Shown here piece after piece: positions 24,460 through 34,281 of a DNA stretch of 64,000 nucleotides (position 1 is its first letter; each line of letters begins with the position of its first letter). This DNA comes from Campanula takesimana (taxonomy: Eukaryota > Streptophyta > Magnoliopsida > Asterales > Campanulaceae): the NCBI GenBank assembly GCA_026119855.1, contig JAOWBW010001462.1, positions 62,001 to 126,000 of the forward strand, read 5' to 3'. Made by a program: the position numbers and the translations under genes. Below the pieces are notes generated by a model. The model saw only the letters and a program-made list of their open reading frames with translations, did no database searches and was not told where the DNA came from.

Positions 24460-25083
24460 CTTGAAATTCTGGTACCATCTAGAGTTGATAACCAGTATGC
24501 CCCCTTTCTCCAATCGGAACCAATTAGGGAATGAATGATTTGTTCAAGACCGTAAGGTCCACATATTCACGTCATCTTCGTGCATGAGTTCATTTTCTTC
24601 GAGTTTGATAAATTTCACCGCCCTTGTTCGGACATCCTCCAGTCTTTTACACGGATTCATGACCAATTCTTAGTAAAATGGTGAGTTTTTCTTCAAGCTC
24701 ATCCTTAACGCCTCAATGGCAGTTGACATGTTGAGATTGGGTATATCTACTACTTCTTTATTGAACCTGCACAAATATTTTTTTAAAGTTTCATCAGGTT
24801 GTTGAACTACCCTGTAAAGATCACTTGTTAGTTCCTAAAAAACTCTATTGCAAGAAAATTGATTAGTAAACATGTTAATTAGTTGTGCATATGATCCAAT
24901 AGAACCAATAGGTTAGCTTATAAGCCATCTCATCGCTGCACCAGTCAATATGGATCCAAAACCTCTGCAAAGACAAACTTCTTTGTATTGTAATAGAATG
25001 TGGATGGCATTCATTTTTTTCTTGATATAATGCTATGTGTTCCAAGGGGTCTGTAGTCACATCATATTATTTTATGTTAGGCA
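24460..25083 (-). pseudogene. Degenerate gag domain of the non-autonomous element
   Basis: Minus-strand fragments such as YDVTTDPLEHIALYQEKNE resemble the start of the Ty3/gypsy retrotransposon gag fold ('YDGT-DP-eHi--y'). Stops interrupt it. It follows the N-terminal ORF at 25084-25695. Confidence 0.5.
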
Positions 25084-25695
25084 TCATGAACCTCTTTGGG
25101 ACGTCAACATAGGAAATGACTGGCACACAAAGCGAGATTCATTGTAACATGTTGGAGATGCCTGGTGAAATGGCAGTGTTACCCCTAGAATATTCAAGAC
25201 AATCTCTCTTAGTTCTTGAAGTTGCCTTTCAACTGAGTTTCCTACATTAGGGTTAGTAGCAACATGATTAACAATGTTATTAGTATTTAAATTAAAACTC
25301 CCTGTTAATCCTGTGGAAGGCATCAGCATGTCCTGGCTCGCAGTTACAACCTGGTTGTCAGGATGCACAATCCTTGGATGTATAGGTGAAAGCGTGATTG
25401 GTCCCAGGCTGGAATTGACAGGTTGAATGATACTGGAGTGGACATTATGATGCGAAATTGAAGGACCAGCTTGTAAAGTTGCCATATCACGTTGCATCCT
25501 GGAAACAATATTGATCATTATTGTATTGGCATCATTCTGGGCATCCAATTGTTGTCTCAACTGCTGCATCATGCTGGTAAGGTTGCTAGCAATGTCTAAG
25601 GAGATTTCAGATGCCCCCATTGATGTCTGTCCTAGTCTGCCCCCACTTGCAACTGGAATTCTAGATGTAATCTGATCGGTTGTTGGATTGCTCAT
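25084..25695 (-). CDS. N-terminal gag-like ORF of the non-autonomous LTR element
   Basis: Starts at an ATG (MSNPTTDQITSRIPVASGG) about 50 bp inside the 5' LTR and runs 203 codons. It has a Gln-rich, helix-forming stretch (MMQQLRQQLDAQND) and later VERQLQELREIVLNILG. Its place right after the primer site and before a gag fold fits the N-terminal part of a Tat-type gag. No catalytic motif. Confidence 0.55.
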   Translation of the reverse strand: MSNPTTDQITSRIPVASGGRLGQTSMGASEISLDIASNLTSMMQQLRQQLDAQNDANTIMINIVSRMQRDMATLQAGPSISHHNVHSSIIQPVNSSLGPITLSPIHPRIVHPDNQVVTASQDMLMPSTGLTGSFNLNTNNIVNHVATNPNVGNSVERQLQELREIVLNILGVTLPFHQASPTCYNESRFVCQSFPMLTSQRGS

Positions 25696-25748
25696 CTTGA
25701 ATCTCTTAACAATCTAAAAGACCAAAGTTCCCAAAGACGGCACCAAAT

Positions 25749-26421
25749 TGTTTTGGCCAATTTTCGACAATTGGACAAATATAAAGAAGTAGGGTACAAA
25801 TGGAATATAGATTTTCAGAGTTCAAGATGGGATTCAAGACGTAGAAGCAGGATGTAACGAGGAAAGCCCTTGGAACAATCGTCCCCCGGCACAAAACCTC
25901 GGGAGGTTTTGGAAACCTGCCTTAACCTTTAAAATTCACTAAGTATTTGAGAGGATTACAAAGATGAAGTATAGAGAGAGTTTACCGAGAAGTGAGTGTG
26001 TGATTACAGTGTTTGATCTCTCTTTTTATACTAAAATAGGAATAACAAACTAAGCTAAAATATCCTTATATTCTCAGAGATCTTCTGAGTTTGATGTAGA
26101 CTCGGTCATCCATTTCCTTGTAAACGTGGGAGACTTTACTTGACGTGCATTGGTATAAAACATGTGTGTATTTGACTTGGTCCATGAGTCCTCCATGTGC
26201 TAATCATTTATCCCATGTGTGAATTAATAACAGCCCTATAAAGTAGGAACAATAAAATTGCCACTCAAGATGTCAGGTCGTCAGGTCGTCAACTCAGGAT
26301 GTCACGTCAAGATGTAAAGTCAACATGTAAGTCAACATGTAGATTCGAGATGTAAGATGTAAACTCAAGTCGTTATTTTTAGGATGTAGATATAGTGTTG
26401 TGAGATTTTTCGCCCCAAACA
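25749..26421 (-). repeat. 5' LTR of the non-autonomous element
   Basis: Begins TGTTTTGGCC and ends CGCCCCAAACA. Compared with the other LTR it has extra short duplications (CAGGTCGT and GTCAACATGTA) near 26275-26345. Confidence 0.85.
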
Positions 26422-27481
26422 TAGTTAATTAAGGGTTTTTAAACGGAAATGTTAGAAAAATCCATTGAGTGTTTGGCACATAATCCTTTAAACTTTGGAT
26501 CCAAAATTAACAATATCCCCTAAACTTTGGATGCTAAATTCATAATTTTCTACAATTCCGTTAAAAAAACTCTTAACTGAATAACGTTGAATCCTAAATT
26601 AATTAAAGAGAAACATTTAAGGTTTGGAAACCGCCGATTAGATTCATTCGTTAAAACCCTCGGTCTTAACATGTGTCCGTATGGGAGTTCTAACAAACGA
26701 GTTGGCTATTTAAACACGAAAATTGAGATCCCTCGTTTACGACTTAAAATCACCAAATAGTAATTTAACAATTCTAAATTTAGAAAAAAAAAAAAAACAG
26801 TTTTAAGGTCTTGAAAAACATTTTTCCTTTTGTTTAAAAAAAATAGCTTTTGTAAGACTTTGTGATAATTAGATCAAAATAGTTTCTTTCAAAATTATAT
26901 TTCATTGTGCTATGTTTTACTGTATTTATTGATTATGTTTCAGTTAGTCCTTATAAATTATTTTATGTTCCAAATGAGCCTCTATCATCAAAATTGCAAT
27001 TCTGTCCACAAATATTAGAACATCAAAGTAAAGATTAGGGGAAAAGGGATTTCTTCCCAGTATTATTCACTATATTCTACGTCTACTGAAACTCAAACAA
27101 AATGCTAGGGCCACAAAAAAAGTTTACAAAATGATGGATACAAAATAAGGTAGCGATATTTTATTGGTTATAGCGATAGTGGACCCGGCACACTCTAATT
27201 AAAAACACCAATAAATTCTTGATACATCATTTTGTAGACATAATTTTGTGCTACTTTTTTGTAACTTTATATTTACCCATTTCCTAATCCTCGCATAAGT
27301 AATTTGAATTCGAGAACCTCTGCTAAATAGAAATCACAAATTACACTACAAGCTAAGAGGGAAAACACAAATAAAATGAAAGTCAAGTCTACAATTTCTC
27401 AAAGATCCCTCTATTGAATCTAATCACACAATCTGCAATCTCCCGTTATACAATTTTAACCAGAGAAACAACTTACGGAAT
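26422..27481. other. AT-rich intergenic DNA
   Basis: No gene seen. CTTTAAACTTTGGAT is repeated at 26479 and 26523. The left part is probably the rest of the DNA transposon split by the LTR element. Confidence 0.3.
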
Positions 27482-27981
27482 CTAAGGCTGAGTAATCAAA
27501 CATTTAGAAGCGAAATTGCTTATACAACAAAATCGTTCAAATTCCATGTTCAATCTCAAGAATTTAGAGATACCCTTAAAGGATCTATCCGAATAGACAC
27601 TCTTGCAAGCCTGACCTTGATTCACGGCATCATTCAACTCCCGACCCACAATTTCATACTCACCCGAACATAAGTGCTTCCGGGCACGTTCAAGATCGGC
27701 CTTGGCATCAACATAATTCTTGAAACAGGCGAAATATCTCTCCCTCGTGTAACTAGGAGTGCTAATATTGCTTTTGTAAAGCGAAAACAAGAAGTTGTGA
27801 ACTTTTTCGACTTTTCTAATTGCTAAATAGATTGAGATCCTGACAATGTCGTGTAAATGGGGAGTGGGTGAATAAATTTTGGCTTTACAATGTGTCTGAA
27901 TGTCTTCTTTAGTGCATCGAGGCTTGGAACCATGTTTCCAGTTTGCACAGCCCTTGGCAGTTATGATATGAAGGTGAGAAA
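27482..27981 (-). CDS. Pectinesterase/invertase inhibitor-like protein, start not found
   Basis: An open minus-strand frame of about 165 codons ends with a stop at 27482. In order it has a Cys pair region (GCANWKHGSKPRCTKEDIQ, then THCK), a helical stretch (LHDIVRISIYLAIRKVEKVH), CFKNYVDAKADLERARKHL and later GQACKSVYSD. The spacing matches the four-helix PMEI/invertase inhibitor domain, in which four conserved Cys form two disulfides and 'C-e-Y-dA---L' is diagnostic. Family members act in the cell wall or vacuole, blocking pectin methylesterase or invertase. No ATG and no signal peptide are in this frame; a TGA lies just upstream. Either a 5' exon exists (none convincing) or the gene is decapitated. 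Confidence 0.55.
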
Positions 27982-28250
27982 CATGAAGTCAATCTACTTA
28001 AAAGCGAGTAAACATATTGACGTAACTTAGAGTGAACAAACCCATGCTGCTTTTAATTTGCAACCTTACGATCTTCACCATCACAGTATATTGACAAAAA
28101 AAAAAATGTGAGCAAGGACTGAATAATGAGACATAGTAGTGAAATAGGTGCCTAAAAGTGATTTTAAAAATCCATGCTAGCTTCAAATTAGACACCCAGA
28201 ACATGAAAACTGCTTGTGGTTTGTGTGTTCTTAAATTGAAATAATAATAC

Positions 28251-28352
28251 CTTTAAAGCAGCATGAGACCCAGCCCAGTTCTTAATACTCTGTATGGGTC
28301 GAACGACATTGAAGCTTTGGCCCTCCCAACTCAATCCCCCTGTCCATGTCAC
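28251..28352 (-). other. Candidate exon of an unidentified gene
   Basis: 102 nt with clean borders: GAGCAG before it and AAAG^GTATTATT after it on the minus strand. It is open in phase 0 and encodes 34 residues including SFNVVRPIQSIKNWAGSHAA. I cannot identify the product or connect it to another exon. It lies upstream of the inhibitor-like ORF and could belong to the same transcript. Confidence 0.25.
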
Positions 28353-28424
28353 CTGCTCAACTCTATCTTAACCAAAGGAAAAAAGCTCAAGCAGATTCCA
28401 ATTGCAATGACGAATCCACTATTA

Positions 28425-28612
28425 CTCCCTCCGTCCCAAATAAAAGCCCATTTTGTCCTTGATCAAGTAAAAAATGAACACTCATTTATAAACCCTCTTC
28501 TCTCTTTACATGCACTATCAACTAAACTGACACGAAGTCCCCTATACTCAACTCAACGACTTAAGTATTACAACTCACACAAAAACTAATTTTTAACCAA
28601 ATAAGAGGGACG
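28425..28612. repeat. Stowaway MITE, right end decayed
   Basis: CTCCCTCCGTCCCAAATAAA after TA on the left; the right end reads CAAATAAGAGGGACG, missing the last bases of the terminal repeat. Confidence 0.6.
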
Positions 28613-29717
28613 TGCAATGGAATAGCAGGGAGCTTAAACCTAATACCTGCATGAGTAGATTTAGTTAGAGCCAATGATCGATCCCAACGAAGCTAAGGGT
28701 TAGGCCAGACGCTGCAACCCAGTGTTTACCGAGGCGATGAGTTAGTAGGTAGGAGACAGTTGATGAGATTAGAAAAGGCGGATTTGAAGTATGGATCACA
28801 GGAAAATACCCCTTTTTTAATGGGGTTGCATTTGCTGGAAGGATGGTTCAGTAAGAACCACAAAGGCCAAGGAAACAGAATAATGTAATCAATAATGCAT
28901 TAAGAAGATCAGGCACAAACAAAATAATTTAAATAAAAAACAGTGTAAATACAAACCTGAAATTTTAAAAACCTTCCTTTCTGATAAAATTTAAAATTAC
29001 AATTCCTAAGCCAGCAACAAAACACTGAATCATCAAGTAAAAAACCCAAAACACTAATTCAGATGAAATAATTAGAAATTAACCTTTCATGAAAAATGAC
29101 GCAGGAGACAACTTCTGTTTCGGTAGTAGGGTTTTGCCGGATGTGGTAAAGGTAAGTGTGGGAAGGCAGAGGCGAATAGGGAAAAAACATGTTCTTTGCC
29201 GCAGGAAACCGTCTTGCCGTAGGAAGGGATGGGTGAAATCCTTCTGTTTGCGAATGGACGTGGTGGGATTTGGATTGGCTTCCCAACTGGCAGGAACTCG
29301 GTGGACTTGGGATGAATTTTTGGCCGTCGGATATGATGGAGAAGAAGTCTATCGTTGAAACTGGTTAGGTTAGGAGAAGAAGTGGTCTTCCGTTTCTGAT
29401 TTGTGGAGGCTTGGGCAGTTGATTTCCAATTTGAGAAGGAGTGATCTTGTGCATTTTGATTAGGAGTTTGTCGTTTGATTAGGAGTTTGTCGTTCTAGGT
29501 TAGAGAGACGGGATAAAAAAGTGGGGAAGTTACAAAACTGTTTTGGGAAGAATCAATCTCAGCCACTCTTTATGGTGGTTGAGAAATGATCCTGACCTCT
29601 CTTTATGAGTTAGTTATTCATGACTCTTATTGTAATATAGATTCCCATGAATTAAATGACAGATACATATTTTCTTTACAAAGGACCTGTCTAAAGATAA
29701 ATACTCTCCATACCAAA
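28613..29717. other. Unassigned region, possibly the 5' part of a minus-strand gene
   Basis: Open frames exist on both strands between 29089 and 29500, but none has a recognisable domain. A 17-bp direct repeat (ATTAGGAGTTTGTCGTT) lies at 29460-29495. Confidence 0.25.
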
Positions 29718-29726
29718 TTAAATTTA

Positions 29727-30790
29727 GGCAAAACTGCAAATATAGTACCTGAACTATTGGGGTTATTTTGGATTTGATACCTGGACTCTCATTTTTTGCA
29801 CCCGTCATACCCAATCTCTATTTTTTACTGTATCCCTCATACCTACCACTAACGACATCCATTTTTTTCCGTTAAGTTAGTCATGTGCCATACATGTAAC
29901 TAAATTTTAAGGGTAAAGATGTCAATTCTAAAATATCCTCCCCTTTTTCCCCAAAACCCTCTCCCCCAATCTCTCTTTCTCTCTCTAAACCAATCTCTCT
30001 CCCTCTCTCTAAAATCCATCCGCTATGGCTTCATCTTCTTCACTAACCCTCTCCCAAGCCGCCCTTTCTCGCTCAGTCACCCGCCATGGCTCATCTCCAC
30101 AACAACCCACCACAAATGTCTCCCTACCCGCCTTCTCCTCCCGTCTCAAATCCACTTCCTCCGCCACCGTCGCCACTCCCGGCCGCCGTGTCGTAGCTGT
30201 CACCCGCAAGGTCAGGGCTTCGGCCGCCGTGGAGACACTCGACAACACGAATACTTCTTTGGTTGACTTGTCAGTCAACACGATTAGGTTCTTGGCCATT
30301 GATGCAGTCGAGAAGGCGAATTCGGGTCACCCGGATCTTCCGATGGGATGTGCGCCAATGGGAGTTCGGGTGTGGCGTGGGGAGGGGAGTGAGAGAGAGA
30401 GGGAGAGGGAGAGTTTCAAATCATCATTTTCATCTTGATCCTGCAAATCTGGGTTTGATTTTGGATTTCAAACTCTCTGGGTTTGATGTGGAGAGAGGGA
30501 GAAGATGAAGTTGGGGAGGGGTATAGGGTTAATTTGTAAATTAATGTTTTACTTTGTTGCAATTAGAACCTTAGTATATTTAACTGTGTTGATTTCCTAT
30601 TTTACCCTTTAAAATTAGGTCACATGCACGCCACATGATGACTTAACTGAGAAAAATGGATGTCGTTAGTGTTAGGTATGACAGATGCAACAAAATGTGA
30701 GTTTAGGTATGACGGGTGCAAAAAATGAGAGTCCAAGTACCAAATCCAAAATAACTCCAATAGTTCAGGTACTATATTTGCAGTTTTGCC
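29727..30790. mobile_element. Pack-MULE-like element carrying a transketolase gene fragment
   Basis: Long terminal inverted repeats of about 190 bp (left 29727-~29917, right ~30600-30790) begin GGCAAAACTGCAAATATAG and match at most positions by eye. They are flanked by an identical 9-bp duplication TTAAATTTA (29718-29726 and 30791-30799), the size typical of Mutator-like elements. There is no transposase. The interior contains the 5' UTR-like CT tract and first coding part of a chloroplast transketolase. Confidence 0.85.
30025..30366 (+). pseudogene. Captured N-terminal fragment of chloroplast transketolase
   Basis: The frame starts MASSSSLTLSQAALSRSV, a Ser-rich plastid transit peptide as in plant transketolases. 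It reaches the mature start (LVDLSVNTIRFLAIDAVEKA, NSGHP.LPMGCAPMG), which includes residues near the thiamine diphosphate site. Homology ends after PMG at about 30366, and the frame runs on through purine-rich DNA to a stop at 30438. Transketolase is about 740 aa, so only some 15% is present and no enzyme can result. One normally fixed Gly in SGHPGLPMG is Asp here. Confidence 0.9.
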
Positions 30791-30970
30791 TTAAATTTAT
30801 CTTAATCTTCTTTCAGTCCCGAATTAGGTTTAGCTTCATTTTGTATTTAATAGTGTAATATTGTAACGCGATCATTACTGAAAAGAGGAAGTCTCTTTGT
30901 CAGTGAAACCATTTCACGGTCTTGTTGATAAGTAACGAAATGGGCTTGCCCATCCCACCCATACAAATTA

Positions 30971-31245
30971 CTCTTTTCGTCCCGGAGTAAAAGTCACACC
31001 CCCAATTTGCACGCTTATTAATATATATTGGATGTGATGTAAATGTTGTAAGTGTAAAAGTAAAGTATGAGAGAGAATGAGTGGGAGAGAATAGTGAATT
31101 GATTGGTGTTGTGAGTATAAAAGTAAAATATGAGAGAGAATGAGTGGGGTGAATAGTAAAGATTCTTTGCCATTTTAGGAATAAGACTCCTACTCTGAGA
31201 CGGACCAAAAAGGAAAATGGAACTCTTACCCTGGGAGGGAGGGAG
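30971..31245. repeat. Stowaway-type MITE
   Basis: TA then CTCTTTTCGTCCCGG at the left and CTGGGAGGGAGGGAG then TA at the right. An internal duplication of TATGAGAGAGAATGAGTGGG is present. Confidence 0.7.
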
Positions 31246-31582
31246 TATTAACTCTATTCAAACGTGAGACCGTTTCACACGAATTTTTGTCTACTGAAAA
31301 TGAAGAAGGATTAACAAGTTGTGGTATCAAATGCGATTGAAATTGACAAAATTAAACAGAACAGATGGACAAGAATTTAACAATTTCATTAAGACTCCTA
31401 CTGAAAATGGAACTCTTACCCTGGGACGGAGGGAGTATTAACTCTATTCAAACATGAGACCGTTTCACACGAATTTTTGTCTACTGAAAATGAAGAAGGA
31501 TTAACAAGTTGTGGTATCAAATGCGATTGAAATTGACAAAATTAAACAGAACAGATGGACAAGAATTTAACAATTTCATTAA
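31183..31582. repeat. Tandem duplication of about 200 bp downstream of histone H4
   Basis: Two copies, 31183-31389 and 31390-31582, are almost identical (including the MITE right end). The second lacks 18 bp after AAGACTCCTACT. Confidence 0.9.
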
Positions 31583-31712
31583 TCAGCTAAACTATTTCAC
31601 GATCTAACAAGCTCACTATATAGCTTTCGTTAACACAAACCCTAACAAAACAATCAAATCAGATAAATGAACAACCGAGAAAAATCTTATCAAACCCTAG
31701 CCGCATCCTCGG

Positions 31713-32024
31713 CTAACCGCCGAAACCATAGAGTGTTCTACCTTGCCTCTTCAAAGCATAAACAATGTCCATCGCCGTCACCGTCTTTCGGCGTACGTGC
31801 TCAGTATAGGTCACCGCATCACGAATCACATTCTCCAAAAATATCTTCAGAACGCCGCGAGTTTCCTCATAGATCAGGCCGCTGATTCTTTTCACGCCGC
31901 CTCTTCTCGCCAATCGGCGAATCGCCGGCTTCGTGATGCCCTGGATGTTGTCCCGGAGCACTTTACGGTGACGTTTGGCTCCTCCCTTTCCTAATCCTTT
32001 TCCTCCTTTGCCTCGGCCTGACAT
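31713..32024 (-). CDS. Histone H4 with two unusual residues
   Basis: A 103-codon intronless ORF starts [20 protein letters not shown] and ends GRQ-type [10 protein letters not shown]. It packages DNA as the H3-H4 tetramer of the nucleosome. It is full length with all N-terminal acetylatable lysines (5, 8, 12, 16) and K20 present. Two positions differ from the near-invariant plant sequence: residue 76 is Val (GTA) instead of Ala, and residue 86 is Ile (ATT) instead of Val. It could be a rarely used gene copy drifting, or a real variant. A TATA-like box and an octamer-like element lie upstream. Confidence 0.95.
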
Positions 32025-32079
32025 TTTATTTGAGAGATTGATTTGGAAATGGTTTGAGTATTTCTGAAGCCGAAAATGG

Positions 32080-32156
32080 ATTATATTCAAGGAAGGAAAA
32101 GAATAATGATCGTTGGATTTCTAGAGGAAACGGACGGCTTAAGATTGCGATCCGTG
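32080..32156 (-). promoter_or_regulatory. Histone H4 promoter elements
   Basis: On the minus strand AATATAATCC (about 32080-32089) is a TATA-like box 60 bp before the ATG. CACGGATC (32149-32156) differs by one base from the H4 octamer CGCGGATC, which drives S-phase expression in plant histone genes. Confidence 0.5.
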
Positions 32157-34281
32157 TGAGTTATTCTCTTTATTGGTGTGAGGTGTAGATGGAGGTTGGA
32201 TCAACGGTGATGCGTCCTCAAAAAATGGGCTGCAACTGGGCTCCAAGCTTGTAGTCTAGAGTGGACGTCGGCCTTCTTCTCCGTCATGACCTACACACAC
32301 GAGCACCGTAAACTAGGCCGGGAGCGTCTCCGGCTAACGCCCCTCCGGCGTGAGAATCAATACAATATCCCGGTGTAATCAACAAGAATGGAAAATGGTG
32401 GTTCTATGTGTGCCTGTGAACTTACCAATTAGGGTTGAGGATGTCCCTTATATAGCCCCTTCATCATCTGGAAAGCATGTGACCATTCCATGGGTTCAGA
32501 TTTGATTGTCCATTTCCCCTAGATAACCTCCATTTTGACAAGCCCCCTTCGTAAAATAAAAGCCCATTAGCTACTTTAATTGGGTCATAATTCATCTTGG
32601 GCCGGATACATATTAATGAGCCCGTTTTCACAGACTTTGGCTCAATAATTTTGATATGGTAGCATCAGAAGCCCCCTACTCTTTAGCTTGATTATTCATG
32701 ATCAAGTTAAAGAGTAAATAGTACATATATTAAAAAAAATTGATCCCGCCAAGATGATTTCCTCGATCATATATAACTTCGACAAGTAATTCAAGACGTA
32801 AAACATATAAGAAGGATCATAAATCGCGATATGATAATTGGGAGAGCATCCCAATAAACAAGGTGTTGGATTCTTTCAAGATGCAAATATCACTTTCGTA
32901 TATAAGAGATTAAGTTCACACTGTAAAACATTCACATAACCAGATACTATTCACGTAAACAAGAGCAAATTTTCCCAACCAAGTCTTTTTTACTATGACA
33001 GAACAGGCTTCATATAACTCCATAACATATAAAGTCAATTCTTGCATTTCAGTCAAAAATAAACACATCCATCCTTTCCATTACATTTATTATTCGCGAA
33101 TTCATCCACCATTTATCTTTTTAACCATTTAACCACTTACGAGTAATCAAACAAATAACCACATACTTGTGTATGCATTTCGGTAAAAAAAAATACGCAC
33201 AACCATCCTTTTCATTTCTCACACATAAACCATGTCTAAGCCGGCATACATTTATGGGAATATAATGCCAACGACCACAATTAGCCAGTACTCCCCCTTG
33301 TACCATGTCGAGATATCTGTGATTATCATTAGCCACTTTTGCTTAAGCCATCAGCACTTTACGAGATTAAAACCTACTACTATACATATTATATAGAAGC
33401 GTAATTTTAACATTCATAGTCATAATCATGTGGGTCATCAATTAGATAATCAAGTATATGCATATTTTACGAATAAAAATAAACAAGCATATGTATAATA
33501 TCAAGTCAAGTTAAGACTCCCCTTTGTAGCATTTCATGTATGTCGACATGTTTGAGTCATCAAGTGTCTGGTAATGTCGTATCAGGATGTTCATCAGCCA
33601 CCTCTTGTTTTTGCAAGTTGACTAAAGCGAGTTCCTCCGGAGTTCCATATATTTGTCAAGTCAGATCTACAAGCCGGGTGGAGCGAGATGTCTTTATAAC
33701 AAGTTGAATGTCGCCTTGCCTTGAGACATAATGTGAGAGTCTTGTTGTCGTATGTTGACTCTTTGTCATTCTCGTGATATAGAAGGTGATTCGTTTCACC
33801 TTTTGAATGTCCCTTGCCCAAATAAATTGCTGAAGTGAGCTTCATAAACTTGAGAACGTCATAGGCCTTGTGCCAAAACAAGCACGACCTTGAAGTCCGG
33901 CCACCAGACTTTCATAATAAAATAAGTCTTATGCCCCAGAATGCCGCAAAAATATTTATGTCGAGAGCGTCATGCTTTCACAAGATTGATATCGCGAGAG
34001 ACATCCTTTCACAAGTCTCTTGATGTCTCTTGCTTGGTGAATTCTTGCCTTACTTTTTTGTTTTGATAATTCTATCAAAAACCTTTTTATGGCGAGATGT
34101 GCCCCTTATACCTATACTCCCTTCGAAAAAGTGAGGTTGTCTTTAGGCAACCTTACTCCATGTATACTTGTCTTGTGCCTTTTATTCTCGCTACTTGTGC
34201 ATACGGCGGCATGTAATGCTCCTTGCTAGCAAGCAACTTTGAGGGAGATTTGTCAGTTTTGCAGGATGTAAGTCTTGTAGA
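32157..34281. other. Probable old retroelement sequence, no coding regions
   Basis: The block at 32260-32360 (GGCCGGGAGCGTCTCCGGC, CCCCTCCGGCGTGAGAATC) resembles non-coding parts of Tat-type elements read on the minus strand. The remainder is AT-rich. Near 33996-34030 an inverted repeat AGAGACATC..GATGTCTCT encloses a TTTCACAAG word. No ORF is supported. Confidence 0.35.

Larger units (their letters stand above)
22770..26421 (-). mobile_element. Complete non-autonomous Ty3/gypsy-type LTR element
   Basis: Two LTRs (22770-23429 and 25749-26421) with ends TGTTT/AAACA are flanked by the identical 5-bp target duplication TAGTT (22765-22769 and 26422-26426). The minus strand reads TTTGGTGCCGTCTTTGGGAA just inside the right LTR, close to the primer site of many Tat-lineage elements, which sets the orientation. 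The 2.3 kb interior holds only gag-like sequence and no protease, RT, RNase H or integrase, so mobility would need proteins from another element. LTRs differ by small indels (660 and 673 bp) and several substitutions. Confidence 0.85.

Noticed and set aside
29089..29358. 89-codon plus-strand ORF with an ATG
   Set aside because: No domain, no splice or promoter support, and an equally long open frame lies opposite.
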